From Erodium maritimum (lineage: Eukaryota > Streptophyta > Magnoliopsida > Geraniales > Geraniaceae), in contig OY997596.1 of NCBI GenBank assembly GCA_963921825.1, positions 11,909,001 through 11,973,000 of the forward strand: a stretch of 64,000 nt of DNA, given 5' to 3'. Each line of letters opens with the position of its first letter. The first letter of the stretch is position 1. The position numbers and the translations under genes were made by a program. Below the pieces are notes generated by a model that did no database searches, was not told where the DNA came from, and was given only the letters and a program-made list of their open reading frames with translations. Below are positions 46,841 to 59,038 of this stretch, piece after piece.

Positions 46841-46847
46841 TATAAAG
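46841..46847 (+). promoter_or_regulatory. LTR TATA box
   Basis: TATAAAG about 210 bp into the LTR, followed about 30 bp later by the pyrimidine-rich CATCGTTTTCCCCC, a plausible transcription start region. Confidence 0.55.
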
Positions 46848-47870
46848 GGCGTGGAAACCCTAAACCTCGCCATTGTTCATCGTTTTCCCCCTTTTTCTCT
46901 CTGACCCGCCCCTCGTCCTCGCGCAGCAGCACCGGCGAACTCGCCGTCTCACCTTCGTTCCGACCGCTTCGATGAGCCCCTCTCCTTCCTCCACATCTTC
47001 TTTATCTTCTACCTCCAACCCGAGCCCCAGAAACCAGTCCCTCTCTCTCCGTTCTCGATTCGCGACAACCTCCGTCGAAACCCATCGCCGTCGCGCCTCA
47101 GTCGTGAAGTTTTAGCGACGGTGAATCAAAACCCTCACCAAATCTGTCTTCCTCGTCCTCTTCTTCGCCTGAATCGTGAGCTTCGGGCTCGTTTGGGGGT
47201 CGGATGAGACCGGATAGCATCGCCGGAGCGCTCGAGTTCCAGATCTGGAACTCGCGCGCCGGCGAGCTCTCTGGCCGTCAGTTCTGGCTAGAAAAGCGTG
47301 GGTCTCGCCCGACTGTCCTTCTCACCGTGTTCCCGAGCTTCCGACGCCTCTACCGCCGTCAGAACCGCCGCTGGATTTGCCGCCAGAGTCGTCGGAACCA
47401 TGGCCCGACCACCGTCGTTCCCCACCCGACTGGGCCAGAACAAGTCTCGGCTCGGGCCTAAATCTTAGCTGGGCCGCGAACCTGAACTCGATTTGGGCCT
47501 CAGGCCCGGGTCTGGTTTGGGCCTCGGCCCGGTCTGACTCTGGGTTTCGGGCCCGGACTCGAGTCTGAATCCAAGTCTGGGTCGGGCACGGGTCAGTCCA
47601 GGTCCGGGTCTGGTTCCGGGTTTGGACCGGGTCTGGACCCGGGTAGTGCCGGATCCGGGTCGTCAGAATTAAATAATCAATTTAATAATTATTTGACTTA
47701 AAATCTGGTTACGTTAAAGACTTTTGGACTCCCGGGAACCTTGAAATCGATAAATGATTTGGGTTGTTAATTGTTTAAACCCAGACTTGGATTTCGGGGA
47801 CTTCGCCTTGGAAGACGGTGTTGGCCCGGTCGTCCGCAGCTAGAAGACGCCGCCTTGTCACCATCTTGAG

Positions 47871-49050
47871 GTAGGGAAAGTATCGATCCCTCCTTAATTA
47901 TGGACTGGTAAACTAGTATGCATGACTAGGGTTATTAATAACCGGAACGAACTAGTACGCATGACTAGGGTTATTAATAATCGGAACGACTTAGTGACAC
48001 ATAGGTAAAACTGTTATATTATTAGCTTAATTGGACGAGTCTTGATAATACTTGGAACGAACATGTTTGATATCCGTTGACTTGTGTGTACTTTCTGGGA
48101 AATTGTTGTGCTGATAGACGGGCCATGTCTAGGTCCTAGGGTTGCGTGCTGTGTGTTTACTCGCTGTGTGGGAGTCTAATTAATGTCATAATCGCTGTGT
48201 GAGAATCTAAATAATATTATAACCATTGTGTAAATGTCTAAATAGAATTATCACCGATGTTGCATGATGTGGCTGTGTGGGCAAGTGTGCCATGTGTGAC
48301 TATGTGAACCCTTGATTGTGAAATGACCGGGTGAGTGATAGACCGGGTGTATGCTACGATAGTTCGGCTGTATCCGAGACCATCAAATATTTGTGCTGTG
48401 TGCGAAATCATGTTGTGTTTACGAGACGACGTAGCCGGGTTGATACCCACATCGAAGCCAAGGTGGTGTGACTGTATGACTCATAATCCGGGATGGGATT
48501 GATCGAGGCGTGTGCCGACCTTATACTTACGTGGAGTAGTGCCCTTCATCTGTGTGAGGAGGAAGATATGACCAACTCGGTACATATGAGAGTAGCGCCC
48601 TTCATCTGTGTGAGGAGGAAGACATCGGACTGAGGGATTTCCGGTCAAGGATGTAACCCTTCATCTGTGTGAGGAGGAAGGTATCGTGACTGACGATGTG
48701 TGTTCCGGTGCGATATAATCAGCTGTGTGCAAATCGGTGGAGTTAACTTTCGTAATTTATGTTATCTGTGTGCGTTTCGTTGGACCCTTCCCTGTTATTT
48801 GATGTGTGCTGTACTATGGAACTTATGTGTGTTCTGATGTGTGCCTTCTCTCTCTGGTTGTCGGTGTGTACTACAAGTCGATTTACTGTGTGGTTTGGCT
48901 AATAGGGGTTTTGCCTAAAGACATCTTGTTGGGTCACGTCCCTAGTTTACCCTAAAAACAACTTACTGTGAGACAAGGCGGTGTATTTGGAGTTATTCTA
49001 CTTTCCCTACTGAGCGCAAGCTCACCCCTCCTGTCTTTGTGGTGTTTCAG
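47871..49050 (+). other. Putative intron inside the Gypsy LTR
   Basis: Donor GAG|GTAGGGAAAG at 47871; acceptor GTGTTTCAG|G ending 49050; CTACTGAGCG about 40 nt before the acceptor. It would lie in the 5' leader of the element RNA when this sequence is the 5' LTR. Confidence 0.5.
48542..48680 (+). repeat. 56-59-bp tandem array in LTR
   Basis: Three units starting CCCTTCATCTGTGTGAGGA at 48542, 48598 and 48657. Confidence 0.9.
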
Positions 49051-49309
49051 GTGTTGAGCGGGAGCAGTACTAGCCGAACTCTCGGAGCTTGGGAGCAACT
49101 GAGGGTTTAGCTAGGTTTAGAGACATACATCCCGTTTTTCCTTTATGTTGGACTTGTTCTTTTTACTGGTTGAGCTGTGACTCCGTACCTTTGGAAATTT
49201 TATTTCACTTTGGAACTTCATTTATCTTATGTTTTTCTCCCCTTGTTCTGCTTTAAATCTTTGGTCGCGTCTCGAATTCGGTCAAAACCGAATTTGGGGC
49301 ATGACAGGG

Positions 49310-49575
49310 ACCACCTTATCCTTAGTTACTTCTGACACACTTAAATCGTATCGGTTTGACCTCTAATTAAGCCGAGTTTGACCGAAAGTTGACGTTTTTG
49401 CAAAAACTGTCAAAGGAAACGACCCAACTAAGCTAACCATAACGATAGATAAGCCTTTTGGGTCCCGGAAAGGTCCCGAATGGCTCCCGGAGTCATCGGT
49501 TGACTTTTCCGACCGAAAGTCAACTTTCGCCAGAAATCACCGGTTCGACCGGGATCGACCGGGGCGGTTCTTACA
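49310..49575 (-). repeat. Fragment of a minus-strand Gypsy LTR
   Basis: The right end reads GGCGGTTCTTACA (49575), the reversed LTR start TGTAAGAACC. The inner part ('ggttgacttttccgaccg', 'aagtcaactttcgcc') parallels 54180-54401 in the solo LTR at 51567. The rest of that LTR is missing, and the 3' end of the plus-strand LTR (49306) abuts it. Confidence 0.7.
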
Positions 49576-49576
49576 C

Positions 49577-50852
49577 GTCACATCTATAAATAAACTGCAA
49601 AAACCGTATGAAATATTTAATACACTTCTATCAATTTATTTATTTTAAAAAATAGAGGACAACATTATTTATTTTAAGGATAATCTCATAAAAATATATT
49701 CAACTTAACACATTTCTCACTTTAAAAAAAAAATTAAGTTCATTCATATGAAGGATAACGTGGAACAACATAAAGAGAGGTACGATGGAAATGTAAAGGA
49801 CGAGATATAGTCTCGAACAACAAGTTCGAGACGCGAGCTCTGTGGTTAAAGTGCCCGACTATTCCAGATGACTTCTGAGGGATTAGATCCACATAGCGAT
49901 GGTCGCACGACCGTAACTTAGTTTATACTTTTCTTTACTCGACTTGGTAGGTCCTGCATTGTATCTCTGCAGGTAAGTTTCGATTGGAATCAACGGTCTT
50001 AGATTGGGACTTGGCGACAAGGTGGAGATTTACATCCCTAACGAGTAACTTTATGCCAGAGTTGATAGTAAAACTCAAACGAGTAAGTATTAATTGATTA
50101 ACCGATTGATGAGGCAATGTTGGGCACCGCTAAGTTACAAGTGACAACAATTATCTTTCAAGTTTGATAACTTATAATGATTAACTTTGCTGTTTTACAA
50201 ATCATAACACTAAATCCCAATACTTGTTTTCTAAGTGAGACAATTCCCGACAACTAACTTTGTATTTCATAAAAAGGGTTACTCCATGTCCTAACACACA
50301 CTTTTCGTTTATTCCTAAATCCTAACCCAAGCAAACGTTTATCCTCATGTAGTAACGTTGACCCAATCTATAGTATTTTTCGTGTACAAGGTTAACGGCC
50401 ATTTAGTGCATAATAGGAAAAGTTGATAGGTCAGAGTTATGATTTGAGAATAAAACGAAAGGTATATGTTATGACATCAAGTTTTCGCATACCATTTAAG
50501 GAAAGTTGTAGAGCACGGGCCTAGCATGTGATTGGTATTTGACGGAGTTAGTCACACTTAACAGATTTTGATACATTTTGAGATATAATTGATGAAACCT
50601 ATTACTATGTAATAATTGTCATACGTTTGGGTTATGATTTTATGTTTGACTTTAGTACAACGAGATGCAATACAATTACCCATTTCTTAAACCGTCTGTT
50701 TAACCTGATTATTTTTTTTAAATATTGATTAAGTGATAAAAATAATATATTTAATTCCTAAACTACCCTTAAATTGATCAATAGGTTTAGCCTATTTTTT
50801 CATCACATGAATATGCGATAAAGTTTAGTCCAATTCAATTCATGAGATAACG
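49577..50852. other. No gene seen
   Basis: Ordinary AT-rich DNA. I found no supported ORF, RNA gene or repeat. Confidence 0.5.
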
Positions 50853-51821
50853 ATAACAAAGTTTTCTTTTTTGAAAGGTAAGAGCGAGGGATTGCATTAA
50901 CTTAATGCATCCTAACCGGTACAAGTGGCGGACTAAAAGTCCTGAGAACAGAATAACTCTGGATCTCCTGTAGGGCACTCAACAGTCTGAACCCGTAGAA
51001 ATAGTCTAGTTGACATCCTAGACAAAGATAAAAGTCCATACGATCAAACCGATTGAACCAAATGAAATAAAACAACCAACTAATCCAAAACCTAAAAACA
51101 GAAACAGAAAATGCTAGAAACATGAATAACGACACAAACAATACAACTGAACACCGGAACTAACGAGAAGCTCATAGCTTTCCGAGTGGGGCACCTTCAT
51201 ACTATCGATTTGTCTTGATATGCCAGGGTAACCTGATCTTGGGTATCGTAGGATAATACCCCATCCTACCAATCGTCCCCCTAGGTCCCAAATCCATCGC
51301 GGTGGTGCACTCAGATCCAATATAACATGCAAGGACGGGGGCGCCACTGGATCCTGGTCACGACTCTTTAATGAGGAGGTCGGCTGAGAGGAAGCGACCG
51401 GTAGTGGGTATGAGGTCGGAGGGGCGTTTAAATCTATGGAGGCATGCAGATCTGGTAGCGCCCTCGGGTTGGGTTCTCGGCGCTTCGGCGGAGAGTGAGC
51501 GTGCGGAGGATCAGGCTGATGCTGGAGCGACGTCCATCGGGGGGATAGGGTTATCCCGGCAATGACTGTCACGCCCCAAATTCAGTAGAACCGAACCCGG
51601 AACGCGAACGTTTAAAACAATAAAACATTTTCAAACATTTTAAATAATCACTTTAAAACCACCATTTACTTAAACAAAATAATTATTTACAACTCAAAAA
51701 TACGTCCCAACAAGCGGACAAAATACAAGGCGTACGTCGCTAGACTCAAAAGTAAACCCGGACTCCCGCTCCTAGCTCTTCAAGCTTCGGAAGCTCACCT
51801 AGTCCATCCCACGACCAATAC

Positions 51822-52993
51822 CTGTAGAAAAAGCAGCTAGGGGTGAGCGTTCGCTCACCACCACGGATAACAGACTGACTACGGCATACTAGCAGACAAT
51901 GTCGGTAACACCCACATCAACCCAAACGCCGGGGACTACTATCCCCAAACTCAAGTAACCCGACTGACACACGACTACTACTTTCCGCAACCGACTCAAC
52001 ACTCGGACCCGTAATGTAGACCCGACACAACGATTACGACTTCCACCAAAGACTCAAAAGATAACCACGCGACACCCGAGATCACAAAGGATCACACACC
52101 AAACAAGATCGCAAAGGATCACACTCCAGCTACTCAGTCCCCACGCACTTTTCCGATCCCTGTCAGGCCAGGCGGTCGACCTGTCGCACTTTTCCAGACA
52201 CAAAGTCGGATCAGGCTGTCGACCTGTCACCCCCACGCACGCGCGGCCAGGACCCTTTTTTCTCTCAGGTGAGCCCCCTACCTCGTTTGAACATGCATAC
52301 GCGTGCGATCACAGGACCCCCGTTATTATGAAGCGGGCCCCCAACCTCAGGTAACCACAATCACAATCACAAACAAAGTTCAACAAACAGCAACAACACC
52401 GGTCTAACACTTCACAGGCACTCATGGCCACCCAAGACACACCAACGGTAAAGACACGGGCTCAACAACCCCACGGGCACTCACGGCCACCCAAAACACA
52501 CCAACTGTAAAGACACGGGCTCAACAACCCCACGGGCACTCACGACCACCAAAAACACCCCAACTGTAAACCACGGGTTCAACAACCCCACGGGCACTCA
52601 AGGCCACCCAAGACACAGACAGTAAAGTACGGGCTCTCATGGCCACCCAAGACACAAACAGTAAAGTACGGGCTCTCATGGCCACCCAAGACACAAACAG
52701 TAAAGTACGGGCTCTCATGGCCACCCAAGACACAAATTAAACAATCAACCTCCGGGCATAACCAAATGCCTCCAGTAATTCTAATATCGATAAGTTCACT
52801 GCTCCTACGACACTACTAAGAGCCACATGCATTTCTATTGTTCGATACGTTCCCGTATCATACGGCACCACCCGGTGCCGCCTGCCTTTCTATCATTCGA
52901 TAAACTTACTTAACCCACGACACCCAAGTGTCACATGCATTTCTACTGTTAACTTTCCCTAGTCAGGGCCGAGATCCGGCTACTTTTCCCTAC
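51822..52993 (-). other. Putative intron inside the Gypsy LTR
   Basis: On the minus strand the donor GAG|GTAGGGAAAAG is at 52993 and the acceptor GCTTTTTCTACAG ends at 51822. The branch-point-like TACTGAG seen in the other LTRs is altered here to GTGGTGAG. Confidence 0.4.
52418..52738 (-). repeat. Two-level tandem array in LTR
   Basis: Three units of 57-60 bp containing 'cacgggcactca.ggccacc', followed by three 39-41-bp units containing GTAAAGTACGGGCTCTCATG. Confidence 0.85.
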
Positions 52994-54663
52994 CTCGTAT
53001 GCTTTCTCCAAAAGCGCACAAACAAGCTCCGGCGTGATCTCGATCACTCGCCTAGCTTTCCCTTCTCTCTGTCGGTGGCACGATCTAATAAGAACACATT
53101 TTTAAACACTTTTAAGCTTGCAGGCATAAACTGAATTTTAATAAACTTGATGCCCAAAAGTAACCCCGACAATGTCGATCACTCCCAAACTTCCCAATTG
53201 CTCGACATTGTCGATAACGGACCCGGAAAAGCGCGATTCGCCCGACATGGCGAATCTGCCCGGGTTTTGAAAACGCCCTTCTGGGGCTCCGAAAATTCCC
53301 GTTTTCGTTTCTACGGTCTTAGAATAATTCAAGGGTTCCTATGCACTCGATGGAATCAATTTCCGACTTCTGAGTCATTTAATTTGCGTTTAAAGTTTCT
53401 AAACCCGTCAATTACAACTTTCACAATTTAATTCCAAATTTCGATCCGGGTGTGGATTAATTACTTGTGGAATGTTCTAAACCACCCGAACACGAAACCC
53501 GAATACCCGAGCATGTGGGCCCCACCCGACCCCCTTTGGCCGTGGGTGGCTAGGGCCGGTTTGGGGCCGGTCCACCATGGTGGTGGCCGGTCCTAGCTCC
53601 GGCCAGCCACCGTGCACGGTGGCCGGAGCTCCCCCGAGCCTCCGGTCACCGGAAAACGATCATCTCTTCGCTCAAACACCTCCAACAAACCCCACACCTC
53701 AACTCATCCATATTCAACCCATTTCAAACCAAACCCTAACTTTTAAACTTAGCAAAACGAGAATCGGTTAGGTGCTCACCGTAGAGAATGACGGTGTGAG
53801 CTTGATTCTTCTAGCTTTGAGACGATCCAACGGTTTGATGCTCGTGAATAGTGGCAAATCCTTAGCACCTCTTCTCTTTTCTCCCCTTTTCTCTTTCTCC
53901 TTCTCTCTAAAGACTCTTATTTTTTTCTCTTTCTAAACCCTATGGCCGAACCCCCCCCCCCCCCCCTTTGTCATGTAGTCTTCCTTGTCTTGTCCAAAAA
54001 CCTAACACCAAAAGATATTTTCCAATCAGATTCGCAAATCCGGACGTTTCGGGCCCCGAACGGGCACTTTTTCCAAGAAATTACGAAACTTCACGGGTTA
54101 CAAGGAAACGGCTCAACTAAGACCGCTGCGACGACGGCTAAGCTTGTTGGATCCAAAACGGTCCTCGAATGGACCAAAACGTGGCTCGGTTGACTTTTCC
54201 AGCGAAAAGTCAACATTTCCCAAATTGGTCAGAAAGTTGCCCTGAGTCCCCCGGAACTCACTTTGGTCGATATCGGGGTCAACTTAAGTCCGGTATGACC
54301 CTCGGGGTCAAATTTAGGTTCATTTAAGTGTCTGTCCAAAAAATTTAAATTTTCCCGTTTTTCGCCGATTTGACTGGCGTTGACCGGGAGTGGTTCTTAC
54401 AGTGACTGTCGGTGACGATGAGATCACTGAGGCGTTTCGGTTCGCATCAACACGCGGCGGGGACGGGGTCGTTCTGGTCGGAATCATTGCCGCCGTGAGC
54501 ATAGTGTGGGTGCGGGTGCGAGGCGATGATGGTGACGGTGTTGAAGGAGCCATGGTCACGGGAGGACAGGTTGAGGTTGGAAAATGGTAGGGATGCAGTT
54601 CTGAAATAGAGGTTGGGTGAGAGAGAAGAGAGAGAACCCTAGTAGAAGCCTTTTCTTTTTACC

Positions 54664-55186
54664 ATAACAAAGTTAATAGTCGTGTTTGATGAAAATATCG
54701 AAATTAACGGTGTGAAAACAAAATTCAGCTTAAAATAGATCAGAATCTGAGCAGACATACTGGAAATAACAAAGCTCAAGTGCATTTTGCTCCCCAACTG
54801 AATGTCGAAACTCCGAAATGGACTGCAAAACCCATCTCCTTCAGGAGCTTCTTCGGCATCGCCACAAGCATTGACGGTGGTTTTAGAATCTAAGTTGACA
54901 TCAATAGGTTCTTTGCTCTGTCCATCAAGAGAGCTCTTCGGCATCGCTACAAATTTATATGCAGAAGCTTGTTAGCTTCCGACTCAAGAGAGCATTTGTA
55001 CAGATTCTAAAATTTGACTTTTTTTTTAATTACAAGTACCACAATATCTGAAGAGAAAAAATTTACATGTATACAAAAACAAATCTTTAACATTTTCATA
55101 TCCCATCCCCTACAAAAAAAAAGTTACAAGTATAATCCTATCCCTGCGGACTGATACATATGAAACAATCGACTGATTTTTCATTT
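54664..55186. other. 3' flank of the WD40 gene
   Basis: No separate gene seen. The segment 54780-54960 has a non-repetitive, gene-like composition (minus frame 54639-54944 contains 'PKSSLDGQSKEPIDVNLDSK') and could be a downstream exon or 3' UTR sequence, but I cannot link it. Confidence 0.35.
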
Positions 55187-58100
55187 TTAGTTCTGGAAAA
55201 GGTTGGTTCCGCCGCCAGGAAGGCCGCCGGGGAGGCCGGTCTGAAGGCCGCCGAGCTTACGGGGATGACCAAAATTCTGATAAGCCCTGATCTCACCTCC
55301 TAATCCGGCCGTGACAATCACCAGCCCCCAAGCCGACACCTTATCACCATGTTGCTGCTTGTTACCGTCCTGAAGCCAGTGCCAGTTCGGAGTCCATAAC
55401 GGATTGGATCCATGCGCCGAACCGTCCGAGTCCCCGACCTTTGAGCCCTTGGAACCTCCTTTATGGTCGTGACCATGATCCTTCTTTGCAATAGGCGGCA
55501 ACTTACTTTTCCCTTCTTCTTCACCACCGTTGCCGGGTCGTTTCTTGGGTTGTTGCTCTTTCGGCACGGGCTCGTTGATGGTGGTGCCGCAAGGCCACGT
55601 GATTGCTACGGAGACGTCCTTGCAAGGGAAGTGCTCGAACGACCGAGTTAGTAGATACGGTTTGCCTTTTGTGGCGTTTGTAGCCACCACCTCCTCCCGT
55701 CTGAAACAATACACTTGAGAGTCTTCGCTCGCACATATCACGTACTTGCCGTCCGTCCCGAACGATGCAGCGATCTGGCTGCTGGTATTTCTAAACCCTG
55801 TTATGCACAACAACAGCAACAATAACAAGAAGAAAGTTATGTTCGATGTTCGGATAAATTTGAACAAGGGTAAATTACAAATATAACCAATAGTCCAAGC
55901 CGTCAACTGATACTTAATCTCATGTTTTTTTAACTGATACTTACTCTCTTGTTTTTTTTTAACTGATACCTACTCAAATGTTTAGTTATATAACCAATAG
56001 TCCAAGCCGTCAGCTAAAATGACGAAAATACCCTCAACTACATTTCAATAATTATTTTAAAAAATCACTTTTATTATATATATATATATATATACTTATT
56101 AAATCACTTCCGTTTTATTTAAAAAATCACTTCATATTTATTTTTAAAAAATCATTGAGGGTATTTTCGTCATTTTAACTGACGGCTTGAGCTATTTGTT
56201 ATATAACTAAACATCTAAGTAGGTATCAGTTAAAAAAACATAAGGATAGATATCAGTTAAACGGGACAAGTTAAGAGTAGGTATTTGTAATTTACTGTTT
56301 GAACAAACACATGAGCTCAACTTGTCACACCTATGAATTTGTGGACAACATCTTTGTCGTCAAGAATTCGAATTCTGGAATCAGCAGAAGTTACCAGTAC
56401 TTCGGATGGGTTCCAAGGGGAGAACTGTTGAAGCACGGACTAATTAGACATTTTGTATGGTTTGATAAGCATACATGGGTGATTCCTAACCTGGAAACCA
56501 GTGATTTTCTTGGGTTGGTTCTTCTTTTTCTGAGTTTCAATCGTCCTCTTTTCCTCTAGCACGCAATCTGGTTCGGGGGAAAATACAATGTGAATCATAC
56601 AAACGCAGAAAGAAAGAACGATAAACCTAGCAATATACCTTCGGTAGCAAACACGCGACAATTCCCTTTATGCGTACCAATAAGGGCTTCCTTCAATTTA
56701 AGCAAACTGAGTGTTACAAAATATACAAAGGCATTTCAACAAGGAGAGTGAAAAGTTGAACCTGTCCATCAGGAGAGTAGGAAACAGCAGTGACCATTTC
56801 ATAAATATTAGAGTAGGAAACAAGGCGCCGATGGCGGATGTCCCACATTCGAACCTTCTCATCGAGCGACCCACTGATGAAAATGTTATCATCTACTGGA
56901 TTGAAATGTATGCAAGTTACTGCAAAATCAAACCAACGTCGTAAAAAACGTGACATTTTTTACATGCCTCATAAATGAGTGAAAATACTAGTTGTGTTAC
57001 CAAAATCACTATGTGTGAACGTTTTCACACAGCTCTTGGTTTTCAAGTCCCAGAGCCTCACAGTCTTGTCCATTGAAGATGAAAGCAACTTCTGTATAAA
57101 CAAAATTGGAATTGGTACGAACTCAAGCGAAGCTATGTTAAATACAAACAGAGAGCTAACCAGTGATTTGGACCATGATAGGTCTAAGACATCCTCTGTG
57201 TGACCCTCGAAGGAACATATGGGTTTCTCAGAGAGCGCGAAAACAGACTCAGGGACTTGAGCATACTCAGGAGCTCCTTTCTTCTCCTTACCGAAAGGCG
57301 CCATCACAGGCTGATCGAAAAAAGGAGCCTTGGGCTTCTTCTTCTTTTCTGAGGGTGGTTGTTGTGCGTCTCCAAGCGACGGGTTCGGTGGACAAGTAGA
57401 AGCAGGTGTGGCATTGCCTTCTTCCGACGTCGTTTTAAGCATGATCTCACATTCTTGCACCTCCCATATGCGGATGATCGTGTCCTCTCCGGCGCTGGCC
57501 AGGTACCGGCCGTCGAGACTGAACCTCATGGTCCAGATTGAGCCCTCGTGAGCATGAATCTCCTGGCACAAATGGAGAGCGCTCAAGTCCTTGTACATTT
57601 TGCCAGTGTGCCTCACCTTGATCCATTGCGATGAGTGGTGGGACTTATTGTTCCCTTTTGGGGAAGGCGGTTGATTATCCTTTTCCCCAATCTTTATCGA
57701 CTCCTTCAAGTTCGATGAGATGTTCTTCAATAACGCGGCACCTCGTTGTTTGCTCAGCTTTATGCTCTTGGAGATGTAGGAATTTTGGGCGAATTTCATG
57801 AAACCGTTGTCGTTGTCTTTGTTTTGGCGGCGCATTAGCTCTTTCACGATGGGGGAGTACCCGACGCTCTTCTCGAATTCCTCCATCGTCAGCTTTTTTC
57901 CGGTCTGGAGGTCGCTGAATTTGTTCCACATCCCGTTCTGGTCGTACTCGTTGACCACGAATTCCTTGCCGGTGTCGAGGTTTTTTATCAGGAAAAATGC
58001 GCCCAAGCGGTCGCTAGACACCGACGATGATAGCGACGGTTTGTGCCCGCTCTTCCGGTGAGTCAGCGATTGCGAGCGGGAAGGCGGAGCCACCATCCTT

Positions 58101-59038
58101 GACACGAATCGCGCGTGCGTGGCGATCTCCGAGTACGTCCTCGTCAGGCGGTACTTGGATACCTCCCCGAGGAGATAGTCTTTCCTCATTTTCGCCGCGT
58201 TGTGTGTGTCCCAGTCGATGTCGCCGTCGGATCTCGAACGGACCAGCTCCACCAGAACCAGTGTTTCATGCAATTCAGGTGCAGAGGCGACTTCCTGATG
58301 TGAGGAGTCTTCGGGGGGTGTATCGGGAGGAGCTGGAGGTAGAGAAGAAGATATAGAAGATGAGGGAGTCAAGACGGAGACGGAATCAGAGGCGGAGGCG
58401 GAGGCAGGAACAGGTGCATAAGCCTCAACCTTAACGGCGGGTTTGGGGAGGGTTGAGGTGGGGGAGATGGGGGAAGGATGGATTGGCATGTTACTGAGCT
58501 TTCTGGTGATTTTACGGCTAAACATTATGCTATTCTGTTTGAGAAGGTCCTTGTTGGAGTCTAGGCCCATACCGGCGAACAATTTTTTGCGGCGCTCGTT
58601 TATGGAGTCGGGGGCGGCCATCCACGGGTCGTCGTCGTAGTTGGGGGCGTCGAAGTCGTGCCTGGCGGAGGGAAAGGAGGGAAACGCTGCGCTGTTGTCG
58701 CGCGTGACGGAGGGAGACGGGGGGAAGTACCGAAAGGAGTCACGCCTGGCGGAGGGAGCCGGGGGAAAGTAGCGAATAGGCTCATTCCCGACGGTGGGAG
58801 CGGCGGCATAGGCGCGAAATGAGCCGCGCTTTATGGTGGGCGGGGCGGCGTAGGAACCGAAGGAACCGCGACTCACGGAGGAGATGGACATGCGAGTGTC
58901 TTGAAAGGCGTCGTCGTCCTCATCGGAGTCGGAAGGGGCGACGGCGGAGAGGCGTTCATCGCTCTCGAAGAAGTCCTCGTCGTCTTCGTCCCCCAAGTCG
59001 TCCCAGTTCATAGCCAATGTCCTCTTTCGTTCCAACAT
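55187..59038 (-). CDS. WD40-repeat protein, WDR44-like
   Basis: Eight exons can be read on the minus strand: 59038-57161, 57091-57001, 56919-56762, 56690-56639, 56567-56491, 56424-56331 and 55797-55187, the first being one long exon of 1878 bp (seven coding blocks in total). All introns are GT-AG and phases agree, giving 986 residues. The start is taken as the ATG at 59038 ([15 protein letters not shown]); the ATG nine codons later is an alternative. The N-terminus is acidic ([16 protein letters not shown]) and Ser/Pro-rich. A plant-specific region follows ('[20 protein letters not shown]'). WD40 repeats start near residue 495 ('[24 protein letters not shown]'), then '[14 protein letters not shown]', '[13 protein letters not shown]', '[21 protein letters not shown]', '[10 protein letters not shown]' and '[20 protein letters not shown]'. 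The C-terminus is Gly/Lys/His-rich. Such propellers are scaffolds; human WDR44 binds Rab11, but the plant role is inferred only. Confidence 0.9.
55868..56297. mobile_element. Mutator-type MITE in WD40 intron
   Basis: TTTGAACAA lies at 55859-55867 and 56298-56306, a 9-bp TSD. The ends are inverted repeats built on GTAAATTACAAAT. Similarity extends through 'aactgatacctact' and 'ccgtcagctaaaatgacg' to the centre, so the 430-bp element folds back almost entirely. It fills most of the 533-bp last intron (55798-56330) and leaves both splice sites intact. Confidence 0.9.

Larger units (their letters stand above)
44745..49306 (+). mobile_element. Truncated Tekay/Del Gypsy element with 3' LTR
   Basis: From left to right: a relic of the gag zinc knuckle, the integrase with a C-terminal chromodomain-like tail, a polypurine tract (AAGGGGGGTGG, 46621-46631) and a 3' LTR. 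Protease, reverse transcriptase and nearly all of RNase H have been deleted, and the 5' LTR is absent. Confidence 0.85.
46634..49306 (+). repeat. Gypsy 3' LTR, 2.67 kb
   Basis: It starts TGTAAAACCC directly after the polypurine tract and ends GGGGCATGACA. It contains a TATA box (46841), a GGGTCTGG-rich region (47440-47660), the donor-like site at 47871, a 56-59-bp array (48542-48680), the hairpin TGAGCGCAAGCTCA (49011-49024) and the acceptor-like CAG ending at 49050. Confidence 0.9.
51567..54401 (-). mobile_element. Gypsy solo LTR, minus orientation
   Basis: The plus strand runs from TGTCACGCCCC (51567) to GGTTCTTACA (54401), 2835 bp. The flanks are ATGAC (51562-51566) and GTGAC (54402-54406), a 5-bp TSD with one mismatch. 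It contains the hairpin TGAGCGTTCGCTCA (51844-51857), tandem arrays, and a donor-like GTAGGG at 52993. A C18-type run at about 53949 starts the AT-poor end. Confidence 0.85.
51114..54559 (-). pseudogene. Retroposon ORF interrupted by solo LTR
   Basis: The first part (54559-54402) encodes a Ser/Thr/Pro-rich N-terminus (MTMAPSTPSPSSPRTRTHTM) up to 'SSPTV'. The second part (51566-51114) continues 'IAGITLSPRWTSLQHQPDPP' and runs about 150 residues to a stop. With the LTR and one TSD copy removed, the two parts stay in the same frame, giving about 200 residues. I recognise no domain. It may be a short ORF1 derivative like those of the other LINE-like elements here. Confidence 0.6.
50864..54663 (-). 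mobile_element. Minus-strand retroposon split by solo LTR, 11-bp TSD
   Basis: ATAACAAAGTT lies at 50853-50863 (beside a T-rich tail) and 54664-54674. The minus-strand leader CTAGGGTTCTCTCTC is at the right end and the A-rich tail at the left. Excluding the LTR and one TSD copy, the retroposon is about 0.96 kb. It carries one ORF, interrupted in frame by the LTR, and no reverse transcriptase. Confidence 0.85.

Noticed and set aside
55463-55736. ORFs antisense to the last WD40 exon
   Set aside because: Shadows of a well-supported coding exon.
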